Source of the DNA: Nitrospirota bacterium | Lineage (GTDB): Bacteria; Nitrospirota; Thermodesulfovibrionia; Thermodesulfovibrionales; Magnetobacteriaceae | Direction of reading: 5' to 3' | Assembly (NCBI GenBank): GCA_015233485.1 | Contig: JADFXO010000021.1 | Location: 1-23,394 of the forward strand | Length of the DNA stretch: 23,394 nt | Shown: one piece after another, positions 7,869 to 15,693 of the stretch | Numbering within the stretch: position 1 is the stretch's first letter | How the letters are laid out: each line of letters opens with the position of its first letter | Translations under genes and position numbers: made by a program | The notes under the pieces: generated by a model | The model's database searches: none | What the model saw: the letters and a program-made list of their open reading frames with translations, nothing else | What the model was told of the DNA's origin: nothing

Positions 7869-8678
7869 TCACCTTACAATAACGCCCGCATATCCCACAA
7901 CGCGGCCGTAGTCGCCGCTGGCCTCCGCCGATGTGGTGTATTTTATTATTTCGGCCTTCTCAGCGCCCAGGGCGCGCGCGGCGTAGAGCATTATCGTTGC
8001 GGGCAGGTATCCGCACATCGTTATGCGCTCCCTTTGTACTACATTATACAGGCCGCCCGGGTCAAGCTCTAAAATCATATCAAGGGCGAGGGCGTCTTTT
8101 TGTCTTGCCTCTTGCTCAGGCAAGTAGTGGCTCATGTCGGAGCTGACCGCTATGATAATAGATTTCCCCGCGCCTCTGATTACTTCCGCAAGTGCCTCGC
8201 CCGCAGCCTTACATTCTTGTGCGTCCAGGCCCATTACCGTTATCGGGACTATTTTCACGGACTTCGAAAAATGCGCAATAAACGGAAGCTGAACCTCAAG
8301 GGAGTGCTCAAATCTGTGCGCGCTGTGTTCTTCCCTGAAAATACCCGTTTTCAGGAGTGCCCCGCCGAGTTCTTCGTCTATGTCAAATGTGTGCGTGGGT
8401 AGTTCCCACTGCCCGCTTGACATCATCGAAAACTTCCCGCCTAGTCCCGTGTGATTTGGGCCGATTAAGATAAATGTATCGGGAAATTTTATGCTTGAAT
8501 ATACCGCCGCCGCTACCGCACCAGAATATATAAATCCGGCGTGTGGGCTGATGAGGCCAATGACTTTTTCTCTTTGCACATGGCTGCCTGCCCCTATTAC
8601 ATAAGCCTCGACTTCAGAGGCAAGGGCGGCCTCCGAGGCGCTATAAAAATGTCCTGCTACTGCCGGTGGTCTTATCAT
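7869..8678 (-). CDS. amrB: Memo family protein (AmmeMemoRadiSam system protein B)
   Basis: A 269-residue protein with the Memo/AmmB pattern: IRPPAVAGHFY at the start, LISPHAGFIYSGAVAA, ILIGPNHTG, SLEVQLPFI, SSDMSHY and the C-terminal YTTSAEASGDYGRVVGYAG. The conserved His residues in SPHAG, GPNH and SHY form the metal/active-site pocket known in human Memo. The frame opens five codons earlier, but ATG 8678 has GAGGTG at an ideal 6-nt spacing (8685-8690), so I prefer it. The usual partners, an AMMECR1-domain protein and a radical SAM protein, are not in this window. It is followed after 4 nt by the AT-rich helicase gene, which may be transcribed by read-through. The biochemical role is not settled for the family. 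Confidence 0.92.
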   Translation of the reverse strand: MIRPPAVAGHFYSASEAALASEVEAYVIGAGSHVQREKVIGLISPHAGFIYSGAVAAAVYSSIKFPDTFILIGPNHTGLGGKFSMMSSGQWELPTHTFDIDEELGGALLKTGIFREEHSAHRFEHSLEVQLPFIAHFSKSVKIVPITVMGLDAQECKAAGEALAEVIRGAGKSIIIAVSSDMSHYLPEQEARQKDALALDMILELDPGGLYNVVQRERITMCGYLPATIMLYAARALGAEKAEIIKYTTSAEASGDYGRVVGYAGVIVR

Positions 8679-8731
8679 ATATGACACCTCCATTAGTTCC
8701 GGCCATTAATTGTGGCTATAAGCGATAGGCA

Positions 8732-10099
8732 TTAAAAGACCTCGTCGGACTCTTCAATATAGCCCCCTTCGGTGTAGTCCATAAACCTCGTAATTTCTGA
8801 TAAAAAAGTTAGATTCACCTTGACCCCCGCAGGGCCGTTTCTCTGCTTGGCGACATGGAGTTCCGCCTTGCCCTTTGAGGCAGGGTCATCTCTATTATAA
8901 ACCTCGTCTCTGTATAAAAACAATATGACGTCGGCGTCTTGCTCTATGGCGCCGGACTCTCTCAAATCCGCAATAGTAGGAATCGGAGGGCGACGCTGCT
9001 CCACGAGGCGATTCAACTGGCTTAAGGCTATGACGGGGATGTTTAGTTCTTTTGCAAGCCCCTTAAGGGAGCGTGATATTTCTGAGATCTCCTGCTCCCG
9101 CCGTTCCACACCCGATCGCCCGCGCACAAGTTGCAGGTAATCGACGATTACCATGCCGAGGCCGTGTTCCATCTTCAAACGCCGTGATTTCGACCTCATC
9201 TCAAGCACCCCTATGTCAGAGGCGTCGTCAATGTAAATCGGCGCTTCGGCCAGCCTTCCAGCGGCAGAGGTTAATTTCGGCCAGTCCTCAGTACGCAGGA
9301 ATCCCTTTCTCACCCTGTTTGAATCGACCATCGCCTCTGAACACAGCATTCTCAGGGCCAGCTGCCTCTTCGACATTTCGAGGCTGAATATGGCCACAGG
9401 TTCTTTAACCTTAATGCCTACATGCTGGGCGATATTGAGACACAAGGCAGTCTTTCCCATCGATGGCCGCCCGCCTATGATTATTAAATCTCCCTGCTGA
9501 AATCCTGTCGTCAGCTCGTCGAGGTCCTTAAAACCCGACGCCACACCGGTGATGGCCTCCTTGTTGTCGTAAAGGCGCTCTATCATCTTGAGGCTTTCCT
9601 TTACAATCTCATCCAGTTTCGCAAATGGACGGCGCATTCGCTGCTCTGACAAGGCAAAGATAGTCCTCTCGGCAAAGTCCATCATCTCGTCGGCGTCCCC
9701 GCCCTCTTCGTATATATTTGCGATAATGCCCGTTGCGGCCCCTATAAGTCCCCTCAGGATGGCCTTCTCTCTGATTATCTTGCAATGAAAGGCGATGTTG
9801 GCGGCCGTGGGAACAGAATTTACTACCGTTGAAAGATATGATACCCCGCCGATTTTTTCAATATCGTCTTGTTTTCTCAGTTGGTCTGCCAGTGTGATTA
9901 TATCAATTGGTTCGCTCTTGTCAAGAAGGCTGAGCATGGCGGCGAAGATACACCTGTGAGACTCTTTGTAAAAATCAGCGGGGGTTATTACCTCAATGGC
10001 CTTGTAGAGGGCCTCGTTTTCAAGGAGTACCGCGCCCAGGACAAACTGCTCTGCGTCGACGTTCTGCGGGGGGAGCTTATCTATGGCATATTCCACCAT
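8732..10099 (-). CDS. dnaB: replicative DNA helicase DnaB
   Basis: A 455-residue protein, the normal DnaB length. The N-terminal DnaB/DnaG-interaction domain (PPQNVDAEQFVLGAVLLENEA from residue 10) is followed by a linker and a RecA-like ATPase core with Walker A GRPSMGKT (210-217), the MSKRQLALRML region, Walker B MVIVDYLQLV, the SQLNR segment and the late DADVILFLYRD motif. It is the hexameric fork helicase that unwinds ahead of DNA polymerase III. No intein or insertion is visible. It lies downstream of rplI, the classical rplI-dnaB order, but a 142-nt G-rich spacer separates them. The start codon ATG 10099 has only a weak ribosome site (AAGAG). Confidence 0.97.
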   Translation of the reverse strand: MVEYAIDKLPPQNVDAEQFVLGAVLLENEALYKAIEVITPADFYKESHRCIFAAMLSLLDKSEPIDIITLADQLRKQDDIEKIGGVSYLSTVVNSVPTAANIAFHCKIIREKAILRGLIGAATGIIANIYEEGGDADEMMDFAERTIFALSEQRMRRPFAKLDEIVKESLKMIERLYDNKEAITGVASGFKDLDELTTGFQQGDLIIIGGRPSMGKTALCLNIAQHVGIKVKEPVAIFSLEMSKRQLALRMLCSEAMVDSNRVRKGFLRTEDWPKLTSAAGRLAEAPIYIDDASDIGVLEMRSKSRRLKMEHGLGMVIVDYLQLVRGRSGVERREQEISEISRSLKGLAKELNIPVIALSQLNRLVEQRRPPIPTIADLRESGAIEQDADVILFLYRDEVYNRDDPASKGKAELHVAKQRNGPAGVKVNLTFLSEITRFMDYTEGGYIEESDEVF

Positions 10100-10241
10100 G
10101 TCTCTTACGCCTCTGCCATGTCTTTATCGCGATTGGGCGCGGCGGGGATACGCAGCCCCCCGCGCGGGTTATCCCGCCCCTGAGCTGACCGCCCCCAAAC
10201 TACCTGCCCCCTGCTAAGGCACCTTTCATCGTGGGAATGCC
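10100..10241 (-). other. G-rich spacer between rplI and dnaB
   Basis: No gene is visible here. Read on the transcribed (minus) strand it contains G runs of 5, 5, 4, 3 and 6 within about 75 nt (roughly 10150-10217), plus a small GCGGG-TTAT-CCCGC hairpin (10164-10177). It could fold into hairpins or a loosely looped G-quadruplex between the rplI stop and the dnaB start and tune dnaB expression or attenuate transcription. This is a structural impression only. Confidence 0.4.
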
Positions 10242-10694
10242 CTACCCTGCCGTAACTTCTACGATTATCTGGGCGTGCACCTGTGGATGTATCTTAATTT
10301 TGACCGCGTGTTCCCCGGTCCTTTTGATATGAGTATCAAGGATGATTCTCCTTTTGTCGATTTCAAAGCCCAATACCGAAAGGGCCTCGGATATGTCCTT
10401 TGCCGTAATAGAGCCGAAGAGTTTACCCTCTTCGCCAGCCTTTGCCGTCAGCATGATCCTCTGAGAAGACAGTCTCGCCGCCATAGTGTCGGCGCTCACT
10501 TTGAGTTTTTTCAGCTTCTCGGCGATTATCCGCTTCTCATGCTCCAGCATCTTCAGATTGCGGGGATTTGCCTCGACGGCCAGATTCTTTGGCAGGAGAT
10601 AGTTTCTCGCATATCCCCTCGCAACATTTACAATTGCCCCCATGTCACCGAGGTTGGCAACTTCCTCTTTGAGAATAAGCTTCGTTAACTTCAT
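10242..10694 (-). CDS. rplI: 50S ribosomal protein L9
   Basis: A 150-residue protein of standard L9 length. The N-terminal rRNA-binding domain shows the family signature (LGDMGAIVNVARGYARNYLLPKNLAVEA, residues 15-42), followed by the long connecting helix rich in Lys/Glu (about 43-75) and the C-terminal domain with KLFGSITAKDI and the conserved PQVHAQIIVEV end. It binds 23S rRNA at the base of the L1 stalk. AAGGAG stands about 9 nt before ATG 10694, and an extended -10 promoter is seen at 10737-10767. The rpsF and rpsR genes that usually precede rplI are absent; a MORN-repeat protein gene lies upstream instead. Confidence 0.97.
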   Translation of the reverse strand: MKLTKLILKEEVANLGDMGAIVNVARGYARNYLLPKNLAVEANPRNLKMLEHEKRIIAEKLKKLKVSADTMAARLSSQRIMLTAKAGEEGKLFGSITAKDISEALSVLGFEIDKRRIILDTHIKRTGEHAVKIKIHPQVHAQIIVEVTAG

Positions 10695-10736
10695 TATAAG
10701 TACTCCTTATATTTTAAACTTCCAGATTATTGGTGT

Positions 10737-10767
10737 AGTATAGCATAACGGGTAAGTTTTTTTTCAA
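10737..10767 (-). promoter_or_regulatory. probable extended -10 promoter for rplI-dnaB
   Basis: On the minus strand TGC-TATACT (extended -10; hexamer at 10737-10742) is preceded after 19 bp by TTGAAA (10762-10767). It lies 43 bp before the rplI start. The spacing is long, but the TG motif compensates in known sigma70 promoters. No clear terminator separates it from the upstream MORN gene, so read-through is possible. Confidence 0.5.
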
Positions 10768-10795
10768 GGTAAAAAATACGCACGGCGGTAGGTGA

Positions 10796-11521
10796 CTATC
10801 TGGATTGTTTTGGGCGGGATTGTGCCGGGCCGGGTTTTACGGGTTTGTCGTCCTCCCACATGAGTTCTTTCTTTTGGCCGTCCGGATAGGCCATAATGCC
10901 CGGGCCGTTTTTCTTATCGTTTTTGAACTTTCCCATGTATGTGGTTCCGTCTTTATAGGTTAACGTCCCGTTTCCGTCTTTCTTGCCGTTTTTAAACTCC
11001 CCTGAGTATATGAGGCCGTCAGTTGTGTACATGGCGCCGAAACCGTTTGGCTTGCCGTCTTTGAACTGTCCTTCGTATCTGCTGCCGTCAGGCCACGTCA
11101 AAACGCCTTTTACAAATTTTCCATCGGAGAGCACGCCCTCGTATCTGGAGTTGTCCGGCCATGTGAAAATCCCGTTTCCGGTCATGTTGTCGTCTTTATA
11201 TTCGCCCTCGTATTTCCTGCCGTCGGGAAAGAGAAACGTTCCGGCGCCGTCTTTCTTAGTGTTATTTGGGGGTTCATTCGGGGAATTCTTCACGCTGCCG
11301 GTATATTTGCGCCCATCCGGCCATGTTATTGTGGCAGTGCCCGTCATTTTCGCGTCCTTGAATTGTCCTTCGTACTTGCTGCCGTCAGGGAAGACATAAA
11401 CGCCCACGCCGTTTCTGCAATCCCCTTTCATACAGTCCGAAGCCGCTGTCCCGGCGGCGGCAAGACAACATATTATGCTTAAAGCCGCCAACACTACTAC
11501 ATTGCCAAAACGCGCGCCCAT
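10796..11521 (-). CDS. secreted MORN-repeat protein
   Basis: A 241-residue protein with an N-terminal signal peptide (hydrophobic about residues 8-27, likely cut near AAASD). From residue about 35 to the end it is built of roughly eight MORN repeats of about 23 residues (for example FPDGSKYEGQFKDAKMTG, WPDNSRYEGVLSDGKF, WPDGSRYEGQFKDGKPNG), with two repeats separated by a PNEPPNNTKKDG insert. MORN repeats form an elongated beta sheet, used for scaffolding or membrane contact; no enzymatic domain is attached. It starts 2 nt after the stop of the diguanylate cyclase gene, so it belongs to that operon. Two cysteines near the mature N-terminus could form a disulfide. Its partner is unknown. Confidence 0.92.
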   Translation of the reverse strand: MGARFGNVVVLAALSIICCLAAAGTAASDCMKGDCRNGVGVYVFPDGSKYEGQFKDAKMTGTATITWPDGRKYTGSVKNSPNEPPNNTKKDGAGTFLFPDGRKYEGEYKDDNMTGNGIFTWPDNSRYEGVLSDGKFVKGVLTWPDGSRYEGQFKDGKPNGFGAMYTTDGLIYSGEFKNGKKDGNGTLTYKDGTTYMGKFKNDKKNGPGIMAYPDGQKKELMWEDDKPVKPGPAQSRPKQSR

Positions 11522-11523
11522 CG

Positions 11524-12642
11524 TTAAACGTACATCCCCATTAGTATTTCCTTCTCTGTGACTACCTTGTTTTTCCCTGTTTTTTTTGCTAAGTAAAGGG
11601 CCTTATCCGCCCGTTCGGTAACAGTTTTCACCGTATCGCCCTTCTGAAATGTGCTTATCCCCACGCTGATGGTAAAGGACAGTTTTTCGTCATTATTTTT
11701 CTCGCCTAACAAATAGTAGGACAGCTCTACAGCCTTGCATATCTCGTTTCCCTTTTTTATGGCGTTTTTCAGCGACGCATTTGGCAGTATCAGCATGAAC
11801 TCCTCTCCGCCATATCTGGCCAAAAAATCCTCTTTTCTGATCAGCTCCTTGCACTGGCTTATCAGCGCCATAAGAACGCTGTCGCCTATTTGATGGCCGT
11901 AGAAATCGTTGATTTTTTTGAAATCATCCACGTCTATCATCAATAGTGCAAATGGGGCGCCGGAGACAACACTCCTGTCAACGAGCCTCTCCAGGTAATT
12001 ATCCATGGCCATGCGATTAAATGCCCCTGTCAGGCCGTCGGTCATAGAGGCGTTTTGGGCCTTTTCGAGGTCGGACTTGAGGGATTTTATTTCTTTCGTG
12101 AGACTCTCTATTTGTTTTTCGCCGGAGTCTTGTTTCTCTTTTATGGCCACCTGCATATTCTCTACTTCAAGTTTTATGCTGTCCTTGATTTTTTTTATAT
12201 CGTCAAGTAGCGTAATATTGCCTATGGCGACGCTTTTGTCATAGATTTTTTGATTAAACCCAATGTTTTCCTCGTTGATTACCAAAATGCCCTTCGTCAG
12301 GAGATCTATGATGTTTCTGAATTCGTCTTCCCTTTCCCTTAAATAGTTCCTCTTGTCATTGATATAGTTTATTATCGCGTCTTTGCCGCTATCAAAGACT
12401 TTTTCCAACTGCTTTATTTTGCCGGTGTGCGAAAATTCTTCACTCAGAATGTCCATTTGTTTTTTAAACGCATCGGCGTTGAGATCTTTAATATCGAAAG
12501 AAAAATCCTTAATCAACACCAGCAAGGTCTTGATGGCGGACAGATAGAGCTTACTCTGCACAGCACATTCGCGGAACTTTTCGGCAAGCTCTTTGAATGT
12601 CAGTTCATTGCCGCCGCCTTTTTTCCATGCAAAAAATCCCAA
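11524..12642 (-). CDS. GGDEF diguanylate cyclase with helical N-terminal region
   Basis: With the start I choose this is a 372-residue protein. The N-terminal ~150 residues are helical and of no family I recognise, then a charged coiled coil runs about 153-196, then a GGDEF domain with MIDVDDFKKIND and GGEEF at 278-282. An RxxD I-site (R269-D272) lies five residues before GGEEF, so the enzyme should be active and product-inhibited. The frame is open to 12774, but that would overlap the upstream secreted-protein gene by 110 nt. TTG 12642 has GGGGGA 6 nt ahead, lies 22 nt after that gene's stop, and gives an MGFFAWKKGGG start typical of such proteins. The MORN gene follows 2 nt later. No membrane segment is seen. 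Confidence 0.9.
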   Translation of the reverse strand: MGFFAWKKGGGNELTFKELAEKFRECAVQSKLYLSAIKTLLVLIKDFSFDIKDLNADAFKKQMDILSEEFSHTGKIKQLEKVFDSGKDAIINYINDKRNYLREREDEFRNIIDLLTKGILVINEENIGFNQKIYDKSVAIGNITLLDDIKKIKDSIKLEVENMQVAIKEKQDSGEKQIESLTKEIKSLKSDLEKAQNASMTDGLTGAFNRMAMDNYLERLVDRSVVSGAPFALLMIDVDDFKKINDFYGHQIGDSVLMALISQCKELIRKEDFLARYGGEEFMLILPNASLKNAIKKGNEICKAVELSYYLLGEKNNDEKLSFTISVGISTFQKGDTVKTVTERADKALYLAKKTGKNKVVTEKEILMGMYV

Positions 12643-12664
12643 GTTAATCCCCCAATTTAAATGC

Positions 12665-12961
12665 TCAGCGTTTGCTCTTTTTCCAGCCAGATGAGCAGCC
12701 TGCAACACGGCCTTTATAATTAAACTTGACAGTGGCGTTTTCAGGACATACCTCTGTCCCTCCGTATACATCATACGTAAGAGGCGCTGCGAGGAGGCAC
12801 TGAGTCACTTCACTTCTTTGATTAAACACAATAAACGACTCCTTGCATAGGACATATCCCCTGCCGCCCGGCATGGGCATCGACCTGTCGGCATAAGCAG
12901 CCGATAACAGCAAAACAACCCAAACCACCGCGATAAGTACTGTTTTTATCCCAATTGCCAA
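12665..12961 (-). CDS. small secreted cysteine-containing protein
   Basis: The frame is open from GTG 13006, but a promoter-like -10 at 13009-13014 would place the transcript start at about 13002, after that codon. TTG 12961 gives an ideal signal peptide (MAIGIKTVLIAVVWVVLLLSAAYA) and a mature part of about 74 residues. The mature part has four cysteines (in YVLCKES, TQCLLA, EVCPEN and AGCSSG), suggesting two disulfides, and a basic C-terminus. No family is recognised. It heads the operon of the diguanylate cyclase and the MORN protein, so it could be an envelope partner. The start codon is uncertain; its existence as a gene is supported by the signal peptide and the tight downstream spacing. 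Confidence 0.7.
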   Translation of the reverse strand: MAIGIKTVLIAVVWVVLLLSAAYADRSMPMPGGRGYVLCKESFIVFNQRSEVTQCLLAAPLTYDVYGGTEVCPENATVKFNYKGRVAGCSSGWKKSKR

Positions 12962-13008
12962 CCCTACTGCCAACCCCCGGACATTAATCGATATATCAAG
13001 CAGCACGT

Positions 13009-13037
13009 ATTATAACAACAACCGCCATTATAGTAAA
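13009..13037 (-). promoter_or_regulatory. promoter for the secreted protein-GGDEF-MORN operon
   Basis: On the minus strand TTTACT (13032-13037) and a perfect TATAAT (13009-13014) are separated by 17 bp. The predicted transcript start is near 13002. The promoter sits just beyond the end of the peptide-binding protein gene, separating the two groups. Confidence 0.6.
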
Positions 13038-13046
13038 TAAGAAAAA

Positions 13047-14645
13047 CTATGGCGCTTGTATTTCCATCAAATTCCCCTTGTCTATATTATATATCGGATA
13101 GACGCGAAAGTTCTTTATACGGGGCGCTACGGCGGTAAACCCGCGGTTTTGCCAGAAGTACACCGCCGGGGCGTCTCTTAGTATTTGCTCCTCCGCAGTT
13201 TTATATAATTGTTCTCTTTCGGCCTCGTTTGCCGTCTTTCTGCCTGTTTCGATTAATTTGTCGACTTCGGCGTTTTTATATCGGGTGCGGTTGCCGCCTG
13301 CCCCGAAGTTGGACGAGTGGTAAAGCGGGTACAGGAAATTCTCGGCGTCGGGGTAATCCGCTATCCAGCCGAGCCAGAACATATCCGTATCACCGTTATT
13401 TATCGACGACTTATAGGCGCTCCACTCAAGTGTCCTTATTTCCGCCTCTATCCCGGCGTCCTTTAAATAGGATACAATTATCTCGGCTATATCGACGGAC
13501 TCCTGCGCTGCGGTAACATAGAATCGTAATTTCGTTGACGGGCTGTAATGGGATTCAGAAAGCAGCGCCTTCGCCTTTTCCCTGTCAAATGGGTAACTAT
13601 CTGCCAGTGTATATTTTTTCAGGCCGTCAGGTATGGGGGATACGGCAAGGCTCCCCCTGTTTTGAAAATAAGTCTCCAGAATTTTGCGCCTGTCTATGGC
13701 GTGGGCTATTGTCCTGCGCAGAAGCGGATTATCAAGCGGCGGCCTTGATGTGTTAAACCCAAGATAATAGACGTTTAGACCCGGGCCCTCCCTAAGCATT
13801 GCCCTGTATTTTTTATCCTTCGTAAACATGGAAAAGGCAGATGCGGTAACGTCAAAGACATCGACATTGCCAAGCATGAATTCAGTCACAGCCGTAAGGT
13901 CTTCGGGGATTATCTTGTAATATAAACCTTTCACCCTGGCGGGGCAATCAAAGTATTCGCCGTTTTTCCTGAGGACTATCTCCCTGTCCGGCTCCCACTT
14001 ATCAACAATAAACGGGCCTGTGCCGATGATACGCGAAGGGCCGCCGGCCTCATCGCGCGGGGAGGCGGGGACGATATATGCCGCCGGCATCGAGAGGAGC
14101 TTTAAAAACGGCTCAAACTGTTCCTTAAGGGTTATCTTAATAGTATAGTTGTCGGGGACGGTGACGCCGGCAAGCGTACTGCTTTTACCCTTTAAGAAAT
14201 CCTCCGCGCCGTCCACATTCTTCAGCACCCACGCGTTGGGGGAGTTGGTTTCGGCAGAGAGAACACGCGTAAGGGAATAGGCGGCGTCGGCGGCAGTAAG
14301 CGGCTTGCCGTTATGAAATTTTACGTCGCGCCTCAGCTTAAACGTGTAGGTCTTTGAGTCGGGACTAATCTGCCAACTTTCGGCAATATCGGCCACGACA
14401 TTCATATCCGCATCAAGCCTGATGAGGCCGTTATAAATCTTTGCAGCTATGGCGCCGCCCTGTACGTCCACAATGAAGGCAGGGTCAAGGGTTGTGGGAT
14501 TGGTGCTCAACCGGATACAGACATAGCCGTCTATCGTGCCGCTTTTGGCATTACACGAGCAGATGATGGCCGCCACTGCTACGGCCGCCGCGATTAGAGG
14601 CAGATACCGGTTATTCCCCCGTGTAGTCGTTAATCTCTTCCTCAT
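13047..14645 (-). CDS. oligopeptide-type ABC substrate-binding lipoprotein (SBP family 5)
   Basis: A 532-residue protein. The N-terminus is a lipoprotein signal: basic MRKRLTTTRGNNR, a hydrophobic stretch, and lipobox-like ICSC with the lipidated Cys at about residue 31. The mature part has family 5 landmarks: STNPTTLDPAF, YNGLIRLDADMNVVADIAESW, YTFKLRRDVKFHNGKPLTAADAAYS, GTGPFIVDKWEPDREIVL and LLRRTIAHAIDRRKI. It should bind peptides or similar solutes in the periplasm. ATG 14645 has AGGA upstream and is preferred to a TTG seven codons earlier. It overlaps the preceding AI-2E permease gene by 35 nt. No DppB/C/D/F-type permease or ATPase genes are adjacent, so it is an orphan whose transporter is elsewhere, or it works otherwise. 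Confidence 0.9.
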   Translation of the reverse strand: MRKRLTTTRGNNRYLPLIAAAVAVAAIICSCNAKSGTIDGYVCIRLSTNPTTLDPAFIVDVQGGAIAAKIYNGLIRLDADMNVVADIAESWQISPDSKTYTFKLRRDVKFHNGKPLTAADAAYSLTRVLSAETNSPNAWVLKNVDGAEDFLKGKSSTLAGVTVPDNYTIKITLKEQFEPFLKLLSMPAAYIVPASPRDEAGGPSRIIGTGPFIVDKWEPDREIVLRKNGEYFDCPARVKGLYYKIIPEDLTAVTEFMLGNVDVFDVTASAFSMFTKDKKYRAMLREGPGLNVYYLGFNTSRPPLDNPLLRRTIAHAIDRRKILETYFQNRGSLAVSPIPDGLKKYTLADSYPFDREKAKALLSESHYSPSTKLRFYVTAAQESVDIAEIIVSYLKDAGIEAEIRTLEWSAYKSSINNGDTDMFWLGWIADYPDAENFLYPLYHSSNFGAGGNRTRYKNAEVDKLIETGRKTANEAEREQLYKTAEEQILRDAPAVYFWQNRGFTAVAPRIKNFRVYPIYNIDKGNLMEIQAP

Positions 14646-15693
14646 CGATTGTCCTGAAAATATCAAATAACGATAAAAAGATAACCACTACAAGCGGGCC
14701 GAGTATCAGGCCGATGAGGCCGAAATATCCAAGCCCCCCGATAACGGTGAAAAATATCAGGAAAAACGAAATCTTCGTCCGGCCGGTCACTATGATAGGC
14801 CTAAGTATATTGTCTATCATGCTTATGCCAAAGATACCGGCTATCAACAGAATAATCCCCTGGAGATACGACTCGTTCAAAAAGAGAACAATATCGACTC
14901 CTCCCCATATAATCACCGCCCCAAAAGGGATAAAGGACATGAGATACGTTGCCGCCCCAAGCAGAAGAGGCGCCCTTACTCCAAGGAAATAAAACACAAG
15001 CCCGGCCGCTACTCCCTGCGACAGCGCCACGGCCATCCCGCCGTAAATCGCCGAGACCACCATATCTTTCGTCTGGCTTATAAGCCTGTCCTTTTGCGCG
15101 TCGGAAAAGGGCAGGTAGTCCCTCACCTTTTTCATAAAGGCCGGCCCGTCAAGGAAGAAAAAATAAAGCGTAACTACCATCAATGCGAAGTCGACGATGA
15201 CTCCGAGGAGATTTTTTACGCCTATCGTCAGCCGCGGCAAAACGCTTTGGGCAAAATTTGATATATTGTCCAGAATCTTTTTTTTGACTTCATCCGTCCC
15301 TATATACTTATATATGTGTATCCGCTCATCGAGCCACTTTAGCGGTGCCAGAGACATCCATGAGCCGGTGTATTGCTGCCCTAATGTCCCCGTCTCTACG
15401 GACTGAATAAGGCTGAAGAGTTCCTTTCCCATCAGGATGAGAATGTAAGTGAAAGGCCCGATAATGATAAACACGATAATCAAAACAGTTGTTAAGGAGG
15501 CAATATTTTTCCACGCCAGGTATTTGCCTATAAACTGGTAAACCGGATAAAACACAATCCCAAGCACCACCGCCCACGCAATCGGGCTGAGGAAAGGACT
15601 GATGACGTTGAACATGAGAAACCCAAAAAGCAGCAACAGAAGAAGCAGGGTTATCACGTAAAACTTGTTATTCAGGACTGATTTATTTAACAT
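14611..15693 (-). CDS. AI-2E family transporter, second copy
   Basis: A 360-residue polytopic membrane protein with about eight hydrophobic segments: an N-terminal pair (10-50), a third at about 65-90, a soluble region (about 90-150), then five further helices. AI-2E (PerM/TqsA) features are FYPVYQFIGK, FFFLDGPAFMKKVRDYLPFS, the YGGMAVALSQGVAAGLVFYFLG segment, and DNILRPIIVTGRTKISFFLIFFTVIGGLGYFGLIGLILGP in pieces. Family members include autoinducer-2 exporters and Na+(Li+)/H+ antiporters, so the substrate is not predictable. Its start overlaps the first copy's stop by 11 nt and its end overlaps the lipoprotein gene by 35 nt. It is clearly a paralogue of its neighbour. Confidence 0.93.
   Translation of the reverse strand: MLNKSVLNNKFYVITLLLLLLLFGFLMFNVISPFLSPIAWAVVLGIVFYPVYQFIGKYLAWKNIASLTTVLIIVFIIIGPFTYILILMGKELFSLIQSVETGTLGQQYTGSWMSLAPLKWLDERIHIYKYIGTDEVKKKILDNISNFAQSVLPRLTIGVKNLLGVIVDFALMVVTLYFFFLDGPAFMKKVRDYLPFSDAQKDRLISQTKDMVVSAIYGGMAVALSQGVAAGLVFYFLGVRAPLLLGAATYLMSFIPFGAVIIWGGVDIVLFLNESYLQGIILLIAGIFGISMIDNILRPIIVTGRTKISFFLIFFTVIGGLGYFGLIGLILGPLVVVIFLSLFDIFRTIDEEEINDYTGE

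Noticed and set aside
10226..10241. 12-bp ATCGTGGGAATG shared with 17367-17380 (opposite contexts)
   Set aside because: A single 12-mer match in 23 kb without extended similarity is not enough to call a repeat.
10983..11399. Long plus-strand frame opposite the MORN gene
   Set aside because: It is the antisense shadow of the 23-residue repeats, whose periodic codons keep the opposite frame open.
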